A DNA stretch of 64,000 bases from Caulobacter sp. (GTDB lineage: Bacteria; Pseudomonadota; Alphaproteobacteria; Caulobacterales; Caulobacteraceae): NCBI GenBank assembly GCA_029866155.1, contig JARWZW010000060.1, forward strand, positions 1 to 64,000, written 5' to 3'. The position numbers were made by a program, and so were the translations under genes. This document shows, in pieces, positions 46,374-54,906 of the stretch (the stretch's first letter is position 1; the number at the start of each line of letters is the position of its first letter). The notes below the pieces were generated by a model. That model saw nothing but the letters and a program-made list of their open reading frames with translations. It did no database searches and was not told the DNA's origin.

Positions 46374-47342
46374 ATGGTGAGTGATGCTGATCGGGGTCGA
46401 TTTGAAGCCCTGACCCTGTCCGGGCTTTCGGGCTCGGAGGTTGCCGCCCTGGCTGCACAGGTTCGCGCCGGCGGCGCGACCTCGGAGGACGCCGCGAAGT
46501 CCCTGGGCGCTGCATTTGCTCACGCCGCATTCGTGGCCCCCGAGCGGATCGCCGACTATTATGATCAGGCCGCCAGCGGTTGGTATGGGACCCCCATGAC
46601 GGCAGTACCGGTCTCGGCCTCTCCACTGGTGAATGAGGCCTTGCCTCCCATTTTCTGGAACGACTTCTGGGGCCTGGTCGGCGACACCGGCTCAGGGATG
46701 GATGCCGGCACGGTCACCGTGCGCACGGCAGCGCTTGGCGCTCACCTTTCGTCGACCTATGCGGAGCGGCTGGCTCAGGCCTGCATGACCTATCCGGGCG
46801 TCGCCAGCGCCGCTGCCAACGGTCCCCCGGGCCGTTTTCGACTTGAGGATCTGGCCGCCTGTCCGGAAGGATCGTTGGGTCACGCGTTCTACAGAATGAC
46901 GATCGACAACGGGTTCGATCTCGAGGTTCTGGATCGTGACAATCTCAACCTCGAACGGTTGCCTGAGCCGCTGCATTATCTGAACGCTCGAATCCTGCAG
47001 TTGCATGACCTGTGGCACATTGTCGGCGGCTATCACCTCACAGGCCTGCACGAGATCGCGATTTCCGGATTTCAGCTGGCCCAGTTCGGCCACGGCTATT
47101 CCGCCATGTTTCTGGCCATGGTCGTGGGATCAACCTCGCTCAAGGCCAATGCCTACTGCCCACTGATGCTGGAAACCATCCTGAGCGCCTGGGCTCACGG
47201 GCGCCAGACACCCGCGCTTCTCGGTGTCGTCTGGGAGGACATCTGGGCCAAGACCCCGGATGAGATCCGCGAGGAGCTGGGTGTCAGCATCTATCCGTCG
47301 CCCTTCCCGCCGAACCTGTTCGAGCAGGCTGTCGCGGCCTGA
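46374..47342 (+). CDS. Coq4-family protein
   Basis: 322 residues. The diagnostic metal-binding motif H-D-x2-H-x11-E is intact: His211, Asp212, His215 and Glu227 in LQLHDLWHIVGGYHLTGLHE. Coq4 in ubiquinone synthesis removes and replaces the C1 carboxyl of the quinone-head precursor; here the gene heads an operon with a TIM-barrel lyase/isomerase and a serine hydrolase, so a decarboxylation or hydroxylation of an aromatic aglycone is a plausible inference rather than ubiquinone synthesis. AGGAG lies upstream of the ATG. Followed after 81 bases by the TIM-barrel gene. Confidence 0.8.
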   Translation: MVSDADRGRFEALTLSGLSGSEVAALAAQVRAGGATSEDAAKSLGAAFAHAAFVAPERIADYYDQAASGWYGTPMTAVPVSASPLVNEALPPIFWNDFWGLVGDTGSGMDAGTVTVRTAALGAHLSSTYAERLAQACMTYPGVASAAANGPPGRFRLEDLAACPEGSLGHAFYRMTIDNGFDLEVLDRDNLNLERLPEPLHYLNARILQLHDLWHIVGGYHLTGLHEIAISGFQLAQFGHGYSAMFLAMVVGSTSLKANAYCPLMLETILSAWAHGRQTPALLGVVWEDIWAKTPDEIREELGVSIYPSPFPPNLFEQAVAA

Positions 47343-47423
47343 GCCCCGGCGAGTTGTTGCCGCCCCGGAGACCCTTGTGGGTCATCAGCCGACCACAACA
47401 AGGTTCATGAAGGGTCTGATTGA

Positions 47424-48431
47424 ATGACCGACAAGACACTCCTGATCGGTATTGTTGAAGCCAGCGTCATGCATGCCCAGCCTGACGAGTTTGACCTCGA
47501 TACGCGGTTTGGAATGGTCAAGGACGCGGGCGTGTTCGAATATTTCGACAAGACACCGGCGCCCCATCTAATCTGGGACTATTACAAGGCCAGCAAGACT
47601 CACGGCCTGCCTCTTGCGGCCGGTGGATTCTATTACTTCCTCAATCGCGATGAAAAACTTCTCGACTGGAACCTGAGGATCGCCGGAGACCTGGGGTCCA
47701 GGGTCCATAATGTTCAGATCATTTCCCACGACCTGAAGGGTCAACTGGTCACCAATGAGCAGGTCGCCGAGGCCTATCTGCATGCAGCCGAACAGGGCGC
47801 GGCCAATGGGGTGGTTCCCTGTTTCGAAGTCCATGTGAACATGTGGTCAGAGCATTTCGGCCGCGTCGCAGAGGTCGCCCGTCTGGTGGAAGCGCGGGGT
47901 GTGAAGTTCTGCATGACCCTTGACCACTCACATGTCATTTTCAAGATCGACAACCCGCAACAGCAGGCCGTGCAGGGCATGGATGCGGACATCGCATCTG
48001 GCGCAATCGTTCTGGACCCCTTCAGCCCCGGCAGCATCTGCCAGAGCTGGATTGACGCCGGCTATGTAAGGCACATGCACGCCCGTGCGGCGGCTCCGAA
48101 CGGGCCGCCGAACCTCTGGGACAAACACCCCAATGGCGAACCCGGGCGAGGCATCCAGTATCCTTTCATCGAACCCGGACCTGACGAATGGCATAGCCCC
48201 TGGGCGGCCGAAAATCTGGAGCCCTGGAAAGAAGTGGTGCGGCAGTTTCTGAGGCGCCATGCGACTGACGTCGAAAATCCCGTCGCGACGATATCCACCG
48301 AGTTCATCCCGTTCACGGACTATGGCGGCGGAGCTCGCTATTCCCAGTTCGAAAACTCGATCGCCTGCGCCAGTTGGATCCGGGCGGAATGGAACAGCAT
48401 CTATGGCGCTGTGAGCGGGCCAGGCCTGTGA
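47424..48431 (+). CDS. Xylose-isomerase-like TIM-barrel protein
   Basis: 335 residues of the AP-endonuclease-2/sugar isomerase fold. A probable divalent-metal site is formed by Glu135 (CFEVHVN), Asp167 and His170 (TLDHSHV), His217 or His219 (RHMHAR) and Glu293 (STEFIPF). Members of this fold include sugar epimerases, inositol-pathway enzymes and the lyase subunits that cut 3-keto C- and O-glycosides. With a Gfo/Idh/MocA oxidoreductase in the same island the last role is attractive but unproven. Its stop overlaps the start of the next gene (GTGA). Confidence 0.78.
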   Translation: MTDKTLLIGIVEASVMHAQPDEFDLDTRFGMVKDAGVFEYFDKTPAPHLIWDYYKASKTHGLPLAAGGFYYFLNRDEKLLDWNLRIAGDLGSRVHNVQIISHDLKGQLVTNEQVAEAYLHAAEQGAANGVVPCFEVHVNMWSEHFGRVAEVARLVEARGVKFCMTLDHSHVIFKIDNPQQQAVQGMDADIASGAIVLDPFSPGSICQSWIDAGYVRHMHARAAAPNGPPNLWDKHPNGEPGRGIQYPFIEPGPDEWHSPWAAENLEPWKEVVRQFLRRHATDVENPVATISTEFIPFTDYGGGARYSQFENSIACASWIRAEWNSIYGAVSGPGL

Positions 48432-49567
48432 CTCTCCCATCCGTCGAGTTGAAAGGCCATTGCGCACCGGATCTGGAGCCGGTGCGGGCGGCCTTCCAGT
48501 CGAACTTCGACCGCGGCCTAGAGGACGGCGCGTCTGTGGCCGTGAGCGTTGCCGGAGAAATTGTGGTTGACCTTTGGGGAGGCCATCGAAACGAGGCCCG
48601 AGATCCCTGGGAAAGCGATACGCTGGTCAATCTCTATTCCACCAGCAAGACCATGACGGCGCTCGCACTGCTGGTTCTGGCGGACAACGGCCAGGTGGAC
48701 CTTGAGGCGCCCGTGGCCAGATACTGGCCCGAGTTCGCGGACAACGGCAAAGGCGCTGTCACGATCTGCCAGGTCCTGGGTCACACGGCCGGCCTGCCAG
48801 GCTGGGATCAACCCGTTGTCGAGGCGGACCTCTATGACTGGGAAAAGGTGACCACCCTGCTGGCTGCCCAGGCGCCCTGGTGGACGCCCGGAACGGCGTC
48901 GGGCTACCATGCCGTGACCCAGGGCTATCTGCTTGGCGAAGTGGTGCGCCGCGTCACCGGCAAAAGCTTTGGCCAGTATTTCCGCGACAGCATCGCCGAA
49001 CCGATCGGCGCCGATTTCTATTTCGCAAGTCCGCCAGAGGTGGATGCCCGCATCGCGCGCCTGGTCCCGACCGAGACCCGCCCGGGGGACCGGGCAACCT
49101 CCGGCATGGCCAGTCGCGTGTTTCGCAATCCCTATGAACGCGCCGAATGGTCATGGTCCGAGGCTTTTCGACGGGCTGATATTCCTGCCTGCAATGGACT
49201 GGGCAACGCCCGGTCGATCGCCCAACTGCAATCGGTTCTGGTCTGCGAAGGGCAGTCCAACGGGCGCAGGCTGCTGTCGGCAGAAGGCTGCCTGGCGGCG
49301 CTGTCCCAGCAATCCAGCGGGGCGGATCTTGTCGTAGGCGCCGACCTTCGCTTTGGGCTCGGATACGGCCTCGGCGAAGATCCAGGCCGACGGGTCTGTT
49401 ACTGGGGCGGCTGGGGCGGATCCATGGTCTGGCTGGACTTTGACCGGCAGATGGTGGTCGCCTACGCCATGAACCGCATGTCCGACGGATCGTTCATCGG
49501 GGATCGCACACGGGCCCTGATCGGCGCCGCTACCAAACAGGTCCGCCCGAAAGTCCGAAGCGCCTAG
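48428..49567 (+). CDS. Beta-lactamase-family serine hydrolase (esterase type)
   Basis: 379 residues from the GTG at 48428, which overlaps the preceding stop. SxxK is Ser71-Thr-Ser-Lys74 (LYSTSKTM) and the tyrosine region is in ASGYHAVTQGYLLGEVV, as in family VIII esterases and EstB-like enzymes. No signal peptide, so probably cytoplasmic. In this operon it could remove an acyl group or open a lactone from the imported compound. About 200 bases with nothing recognisable separate its stop from that of the convergent TetR gene. Confidence 0.85.
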   Translation: MTLPSVELKGHCAPDLEPVRAAFQSNFDRGLEDGASVAVSVAGEIVVDLWGGHRNEARDPWESDTLVNLYSTSKTMTALALLVLADNGQVDLEAPVARYWPEFADNGKGAVTICQVLGHTAGLPGWDQPVVEADLYDWEKVTTLLAAQAPWWTPGTASGYHAVTQGYLLGEVVRRVTGKSFGQYFRDSIAEPIGADFYFASPPEVDARIARLVPTETRPGDRATSGMASRVFRNPYERAEWSWSEAFRRADIPACNGLGNARSIAQLQSVLVCEGQSNGRRLLSAEGCLAALSQQSSGADLVVGADLRFGLGYGLGEDPGRRVCYWGGWGGSMVWLDFDRQMVVAYAMNRMSDGSFIGDRTRALIGAATKQVRPKVRSA

Positions 49568-49768
49568 AACAAGTTCCGATCGGCCTGAATCTCATCCTGC
49601 GGGGGGGATGTCGCTACGGCCATTCCGGGCAAAGACACGCCGCCCGCAACGCCAACGGATCGGCCAGGCTCGCTCCCGGATAATGATCCAGAAGTTTCCG
49701 GGCTACTCCTCGCCTTGAGCAATCAGACCAGCGATTGTGCGGACGTTAGGGTTTTCAGGACGACTGTT

Positions 49769-50449
49769 TCAGACCTGACCTGTCCGCATGGGAACCGGCC
49801 CCTCTCTTCCGGGCGGCGCGAGACCACGCTTCACCAGGGTTTCAACAGCCTCGAGCACAGCCAAGGACTCGGCCACCAGGTCCACGGCCCCCTCGCTTTC
49901 AACCCACCGCTGATGGACCATGATGTTGCCGCCGACGATCATGTTGGCGATCAGGGTAGGTCGATAATCGAGGGCGACATCGAGCCCAAAGTCCTCGGCG
50001 ATATAGTCGGCGAGCATTTCGATCTTGCGCCGTTCGTAGGCAATCCAGCTGGCGGTGAACTCCTCGTCAGCGCCGAACAGCCGCCCCATGGCAAGGTTCT
50101 GTTCCGGCCGACGCAGATGTTCACGGCCCGCGTTTTCTGTGAGCTTGCGCATGAAGTCGAAAAACCGGCGCTTGCCGCGGCTCTCCTCGATGGCCGATGC
50201 CATAGCCTCCAGAACGCGCTCCGAGATGGCGTCGCTCAGGTCACGCTTGGATTTGAAATGGGTGAAGAGCGTTGTGACGTGGACGTCAGCCGCCTCCGCG
50301 ATGGCCTGCATGGTCGTCGTCGTGAAGCCGGCCTGACGGAAAAGAACCTCAGCCGCGTCAACGATCCGCTGCCGGGTTTCCCGTTTCCGCCGCGACCGTC
50401 GCGGAAATGAGAGCACGGCCTGTTCTGCTGGATCGAGGACCTTCGACAT
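49769..50449 (-). CDS. TetR-family transcriptional regulator
   Basis: 226 residues. The N-terminal helix-turn-helix is RQRIVDAAEVLFRQAGFTTTTMQAIAEAADVHVTTLFTHFKSK; the rest is the variable ligand domain. AGGGAG lies eight bases before the ATG at 50449. It sits in the middle of the island, divergent from the dioxygenase-GH95 operon, and a 29-bp palindrome lies 42 bases upstream of its start (50491-50519), so it probably controls itself and the divergent genes. Confidence 0.9.
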   Translation of the reverse strand: MSKVLDPAEQAVLSFPRRSRRKRETRQRIVDAAEVLFRQAGFTTTTMQAIAEAADVHVTTLFTHFKSKRDLSDAISERVLEAMASAIEESRGKRRFFDFMRKLTENAGREHLRRPEQNLAMGRLFGADEEFTASWIAYERRKIEMLADYIAEDFGLDVALDYRPTLIANMIVGGNIMVHQRWVESEGAVDLVAESLAVLEAVETLVKRGLAPPGREGPVPMRTGQV

Positions 50450-50490
50450 TGGTGGGCTCCCTGGCCGAACGGCCCTGGTCAAAACAAGGT

Positions 50491-50519
50491 ACCGCCGATT
50501 ATTCGCAACGATTGGCGGT
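50491..50519. promoter_or_regulatory. Candidate TetR operator
   Basis: A 29-bp imperfect palindrome with outer arms ACCGCC and GGCGGT and further symmetric positions inside. It lies just upstream of the TetR gene start in the divergent region; a third half-site-like ACCGCC follows at about 50555. Confidence 0.5.
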
Positions 50520-50927
50520 TTGGCTAAGGTTGGGGTGTGATCAGATCAAACCGCCAGTTCGTGCCTGGTTTTAGGGCTATCCGGGGGCGGACGGAAAGGG
50601 CGCGACCTGAATTTGCCCATGGTCCTGTTTGGTAAGGCGCCGGCAAAGGAAGAGCGACGCGGGAAGGTGATGGTGTTTCGATCGGCTTGGTCAGGCCGGA
50701 AAGCCTGCCCTTCTAAAGACCCTGAACCTGTCTTTGCAGCCTGACGGACGTTTCGAAGCCGACTTCTAGGCTTCAGCGCTCATTCATTGCAACCTCTAAA
50801 ATCTGTTGCCGCTCCAAAATTCTAGTCTAATAGATTGTTCTACGAAAAACGCGAACGCGGGACGGTCTTTGTCTCGCGGATGATGTCAGGCAGCGGGTCT
50901 GGGCGACTAACGAACAAGGGGTTTCAG
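50520..50927. promoter_or_regulatory. Promoter region of the dioxygenase-GH95 operon
   Basis: About 400 bases without a gene. From 50780 the composition turns AT-rich; TTCTAG with ATAGA and a second TTCTA occur at 50820-50842, similar to elements at 46258 and 58528. A frame open from 50835 only extends the dioxygenase upstream in an atypical way and is not counted. AAGGGG lies before the chosen ATG at 50928. Confidence 0.4.
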
Positions 50928-51758
50928 ATGAGACTGTCAGAGGCCGAAAAAGAACAGTTTCGCAAGCTGGGTTATGTCGTTCGACCGGGCATGCTGGACG
51001 CCGAGCGGGTGGCAGCCGTATCCGCTGAAATCGACCGGTACATCACGGTAGAACCGCTTTTCGATGGGAGCCACATAGCACGCTATGACGCCCTGTCAGG
51101 TCTCGTTGTCGATCCACTGACCCTTGAAATCACGCAGGATATCATGGGTGGAGACAGCTTCAGCTTCCATCACTGCCATGCTGCGCGTCATGAACCAGGT
51201 CTGCGCGGCGTGCCCTGGCATCATGACTATGAACAGATCCCTCAAACCAATCGCAGTCATGTACAACTGCACGTTCTGCACTATCTTGACGGGTTGAACG
51301 GCACTGTCGGCGATCTGTTGCTATTGCCCCGTAGCCACCGCTCGGTCATGCGCCGTGACGCCCTGGCCTTCCTGGGAGACCAGGAAATCCCCGGCACGGT
51401 CGTCGTCAACGATCTACCTCCGGGAAGCGTCGTCTTTGTCCATTCTGCGGTTGTCCACGCCCGCAGACCTCAGCCCGGCGGCGGCGATCGCAAGCGCTAT
51501 TTCATCGATATCGCCTTCGTGCAGCACGGTGTCCAATGGCCCTCCTATGGGCGCGAAGGCTGGCGGGAAACCCTGGCGGAGATGGATCGCAAACATCATC
51601 AGGCCGCCCACCCGCGCCTGTTTGATGCCGATGCCTTCTTTGACATCGCAGATGCATCCTCAAGGGTGCAGGGCGCAGAGGGCAGTATCGCCATGCGCCT
51701 ACCTGAACGGGCTGCCGCCGATCGGCCGGTCTCTGGCCTGATCCCCATCGTACAGTGA
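50928..51758 (+). CDS. Phytanoyl-CoA dioxygenase-family protein (first of two)
   Basis: 276 residues. Probable Fe(II)/2-oxoglutarate oxygenase: the HxD pair is His98-His-Asp100 in VPWHHDYEQIP, the distal histidine is likely His177 (HSAVVHARRPQ), followed by arginines able to hold 2-oxoglutarate. Substrate unknown; family members hydroxylate lipids, antibiotics and plant or microbial metabolites. The ATG at 50928 is preceded by AAGGGG. Overlaps the second dioxygenase gene (GTGA). Confidence 0.85.
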   Translation: MRLSEAEKEQFRKLGYVVRPGMLDAERVAAVSAEIDRYITVEPLFDGSHIARYDALSGLVVDPLTLEITQDIMGGDSFSFHHCHAARHEPGLRGVPWHHDYEQIPQTNRSHVQLHVLHYLDGLNGTVGDLLLLPRSHRSVMRRDALAFLGDQEIPGTVVVNDLPPGSVVFVHSAVVHARRPQPGGGDRKRYFIDIAFVQHGVQWPSYGREGWRETLAEMDRKHHQAAHPRLFDADAFFDIADASSRVQGAEGSIAMRLPERAAADRPVSGLIPIVQ

Positions 51759-52600
51759 GCATGTCAATGACCCTGTCAGCTGAGCTCCCGGCCTTTTCCG
51801 GCATAGACGCGCCTTTCGAGGTGGATGATGCGACGGTCGAAGGCTTCCGCAAGAACGGTCATGCCGTCGTGCGGGGGTTGGCCAGCGCTGAAGAGATCGC
51901 CGAATTTGCCCCGCCCATTCTGGCTCAGGAGCGCGCTCTGGCTGCAAAGGCGCCGCCTCTCGAAGAACGATCGACCTATTTCAAGGCGTTTCTGCAGGGG
52001 CATAATCTCTGGATGCGCGACCCCGCAATCAAGCCCTTCGTGTTTTCTGCCCGCTTCGCCAAGGTCGCGGCCGATCTCATGGGGGCGCCAGGCGTCCGCC
52101 TCTATCATGACCAATCGCTGACCAAGGAGCCGGGTGGCGGACACACGCCCTGGCATCAGGACCAGACCTACTGGCCGCTCGACACCGATGACACGATCAC
52201 CATGTGGATGCCCCTCGTTGATGTACCTGCGGACGTGGGCTCGATGACCTTTGCCGACCAGAGCCACATCCGGCGCGACCTTGGCCCCTGGGTGATCGGG
52301 GATGAAAGCGAAGCGGCCTTCTCGGAAATGGTCGAGCGCGAGGGGTTTTCGACTTCAACCCACGGCCCGATGAAGGCCGGCGACGCTACCTTCCATCGAG
52401 GCTGGACCCTGCATCGGGCGCCTGCCAACCCCACTGACCTGGTGCGTTCCGTCATGACCGTGATCTGGTATGCCGATGGTACAAAGGTCAGCGCCGACCT
52501 GACAGGAATGCGGGCGATGGATCACCAGTTCTGGCTCAATGCCATACCGCCGGGCGAGCTGGCGGACGGGCCGCTGAATCCAAGGCTGTGGCCGCGATAG
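51755..52600 (+). CDS. Phytanoyl-CoA dioxygenase-family protein (second of two)
   Basis: 281 residues if read from the GTG at 51755, or 279 from the ATG at 51761. HxD is His134-Gln-Asp136 (PWHQDQTYWPL), the distal histidine His220 (GWTLHRAPANP) and a 2-oxoglutarate arginine about Arg231. The two paired oxygenases are clearly different in sequence, so they are not a recent duplication; they may act in turn on one compound. GH95 follows directly. Confidence 0.87.
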   Translation: MSMSMTLSAELPAFSGIDAPFEVDDATVEGFRKNGHAVVRGLASAEEIAEFAPPILAQERALAAKAPPLEERSTYFKAFLQGHNLWMRDPAIKPFVFSARFAKVAADLMGAPGVRLYHDQSLTKEPGGGHTPWHQDQTYWPLDTDDTITMWMPLVDVPADVGSMTFADQSHIRRDLGPWVIGDESEAAFSEMVEREGFSTSTHGPMKAGDATFHRGWTLHRAPANPTDLVRSVMTVIWYADGTKVSADLTGMRAMDHQFWLNAIPPGELADGPLNPRLWPR

Positions 52601-52617
52601 ATCATCGGCAGGCAACC

Positions 52618-54852
52618 ATGCTTGACCCAGCGCATCCCGTCTGGCGACATCCCATCCTGTTTGATGCTGCGCCTGTGTCGTCAGATCAGGGGCTGCCGAT
52701 TGGCAACGGCCTGGTCGGGGCCAGCCTTTGGGGCAATGGCGCTTGCGTTATCCTGTCCCTTGACCGGTCTGATCTTTGGGACCTTCGGCCAATCCCGGAA
52801 TATGAAAGCCAGGACTACCGGTGGGACGATGTCGCCGCAGCACACCATGCCGGTCAGCATGACAGGCTGAAGGCCCTGCTCGAGGCCCCCTATGATCGGG
52901 CGGGCCCGACGCGCCTCTCCGCTGGCAGGCTGGAATTGACCTTCGCGGCGCCTCCCGTTCGGTGGAGGCTGGAAAGGGCCACGGGTCTGGCGCGGGTCGA
53001 TTTTGCCGACGGCACGGTGCTTGAGGCGATGATTCCAGCAGATGGCAGCCTTGGGCGCCTGAAGGTCACAGGCGTGGCTCCCGTCGCGCGACTGATCACG
53101 CCTCCGTTCGGCGGGCCGCCTGAGGGGTTGCCGCCCGCCAGCGGTTTCAGCCTAAGTCAACACAATGCCTGGGACCTGGGCTATCCGCCGCCGCAGAGTC
53201 TGTCCGGAGACGGGCTGAAGGGATTTCTTCAACAGGGTTTTGGCGACTTCGCCTTCACGGCTGTCCTGGCTGAAGAGACCAGGGGAGAGACGTGGAACGG
53301 GGTGTGGAGCCTTGACGCCGGAACATCGACGGACGCCGGGTTCCTGGGTCGCACGGCCGCAACCGCCCGATCCGCCCTCACCTGTGAATTCGACAATGAC
53401 GCCCTGGCCCTGGCGGACTGGTGGGCGGACTACTGGTCGAGGGGTCGGGTCTGCCTTCCCGAAGCTTCAGTGGAGCGGACCTACTATGCAGGCATGTCGC
53501 AATTTGGCGCCGCCGCTCGCCGCGATAGACCACCCGTGTCGCTACAGGGGGTCTGGACGAGTGATTCAGGCCGCCTCCCACCCTGGAAGGGCGACTACCA
53601 TCACGACCTGAACACCCAGATGACCTATTGGCCGTCCTATGTGGGCGACCAGCTTGAAGGCGGGTTGGGCTTTCTGGACTGGCTCTGGGAGACGCGCGAG
53701 GCTTGCCAGGCCTGGACGCTCCGGTTCTTTGGCGCGGACGGCCTAAACGTCCCGATGACGGCCGATATCGCCAACAGACAGATCGGGGGGTGGCGCCAGT
53801 ATACACATTCGGTGTCGACCAGCGCCTGGCTCGCCCACCACTTCCACCTGCACTGGCGCTATAGCCAGGACCGCCAGTTTCTCGTGGACCGCGCCTATCC
53901 CTACCTGAATGCTGTCTGCCGGTTTGTGGAGGCCATCAGTGAAAAGCGCGATGCGCAGGGGTTTCGCTCCGTGGCCTTGTCGTCCTCTCCCGAAGTCGGT
54001 GACAATCAGCCACAAGCCTGGTTCTCGGTCTGGACCAACTATGACCTGACCCTGTTTCGCTGGGTCCTGGGCGCGACGGCGGAAATGGCGCGAGATCTGT
54101 CGCTGCCAGCTGAGGCGGATCACTGGCGCCGGGTGCTTGGCGAGCTTCCCGACGCCAGCCTGTCGGATAGCCACGCCCTCCTTGTCGCCCCCGGCCTCGC
54201 CTATCCCGGGCACCATCGCCACTTCTCTCATGCCGTCGGCGTGCACCCCCTTGGCCTGTATGATGTCCTTGAAGGCTCGGCAGGGGACCGGCAGATCGCC
54301 CTTGGCACATTCCGCGATATCGACACGGCGTCCGGTGATTTCTGGATGGGTTACAGTCACGCCTGGGCGGCCGCTCTTGCCGCAAGGGTGGGGGACGGAG
54401 AGTCGGCCCGCAGACGTCTGCTCGACTACGCAGAGGCCTTTGTGTTTCCCAACGGCTTCCATGCAAACGGCGACTGGCAGGGTCTGGGGCGCGGAAAGGC
54501 GCCTTTCGGGGCCTTCACGATCGAAGGCGCCATGGGGGCTTCGGACGCCATCCAGACCATGGTGTTGCAGAGCGGCTCTGGCCGCCTTCGCCTGTTCCCT
54601 GCCCTTCCGGATGGCTGGCGCGACGTCTCCTTTGACGGATTGCGCGCCGATGGTGCGGTTCTGGTGTCAGCAGCGATCGAGGCCGGCAGATTGACCCGCG
54701 TCATCCTGGACCCACAGGCTTCGGGCAGGATCCGTGTTGCGTTCGGGAACCGGGAGCCTGCGCTTGAGCTCGAGCTTGTGATGGGGAGGATTGTCGACTT
54801 GAGCGCCAGCGAGCTGGCGCGCCTGCAAGCCGCCCCTTCCCTTCCAAATTGA
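52618..54852 (+). CDS. Glycoside hydrolase family 95-like protein
   Basis: 744 residues. N-terminal beta-sandwich (QGLPIGNGLVGASLWGNG) and an (alpha/alpha)6 barrel with LQGVWTSDSGRLPPWKGDYHHDLNTQMTYWPSY, the region that in GH95 (inverting alpha-L-fucosidases and alpha-L-galactosidases) reads QGIWN then NINTQMNYWP. No signal peptide is evident, so it may be cytoplasmic. Sequence differences from typical members around the active site leave open a different linkage. An ATG at 52618 is preferred to the upstream GTG at 52588. Confidence 0.82.
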   Translation: MLDPAHPVWRHPILFDAAPVSSDQGLPIGNGLVGASLWGNGACVILSLDRSDLWDLRPIPEYESQDYRWDDVAAAHHAGQHDRLKALLEAPYDRAGPTRLSAGRLELTFAAPPVRWRLERATGLARVDFADGTVLEAMIPADGSLGRLKVTGVAPVARLITPPFGGPPEGLPPASGFSLSQHNAWDLGYPPPQSLSGDGLKGFLQQGFGDFAFTAVLAEETRGETWNGVWSLDAGTSTDAGFLGRTAATARSALTCEFDNDALALADWWADYWSRGRVCLPEASVERTYYAGMSQFGAAARRDRPPVSLQGVWTSDSGRLPPWKGDYHHDLNTQMTYWPSYVGDQLEGGLGFLDWLWETREACQAWTLRFFGADGLNVPMTADIANRQIGGWRQYTHSVSTSAWLAHHFHLHWRYSQDRQFLVDRAYPYLNAVCRFVEAISEKRDAQGFRSVALSSSPEVGDNQPQAWFSVWTNYDLTLFRWVLGATAEMARDLSLPAEADHWRRVLGELPDASLSDSHALLVAPGLAYPGHHRHFSHAVGVHPLGLYDVLEGSAGDRQIALGTFRDIDTASGDFWMGYSHAWAAALAARVGDGESARRRLLDYAEAFVFPNGFHANGDWQGLGRGKAPFGAFTIEGAMGASDAIQTMVLQSGSGRLRLFPALPDGWRDVSFDGLRADGAVLVSAAIEAGRLTRVILDPQASGRIRVAFGNREPALELELVMGRIVDLSASELARLQAAPSLPN

Positions 54853-54906
54853 CATCGACACGGCGGCTGCCAGGCAGGTCGCGTACATTTCGACCGGAGC
54901 GCGCCA

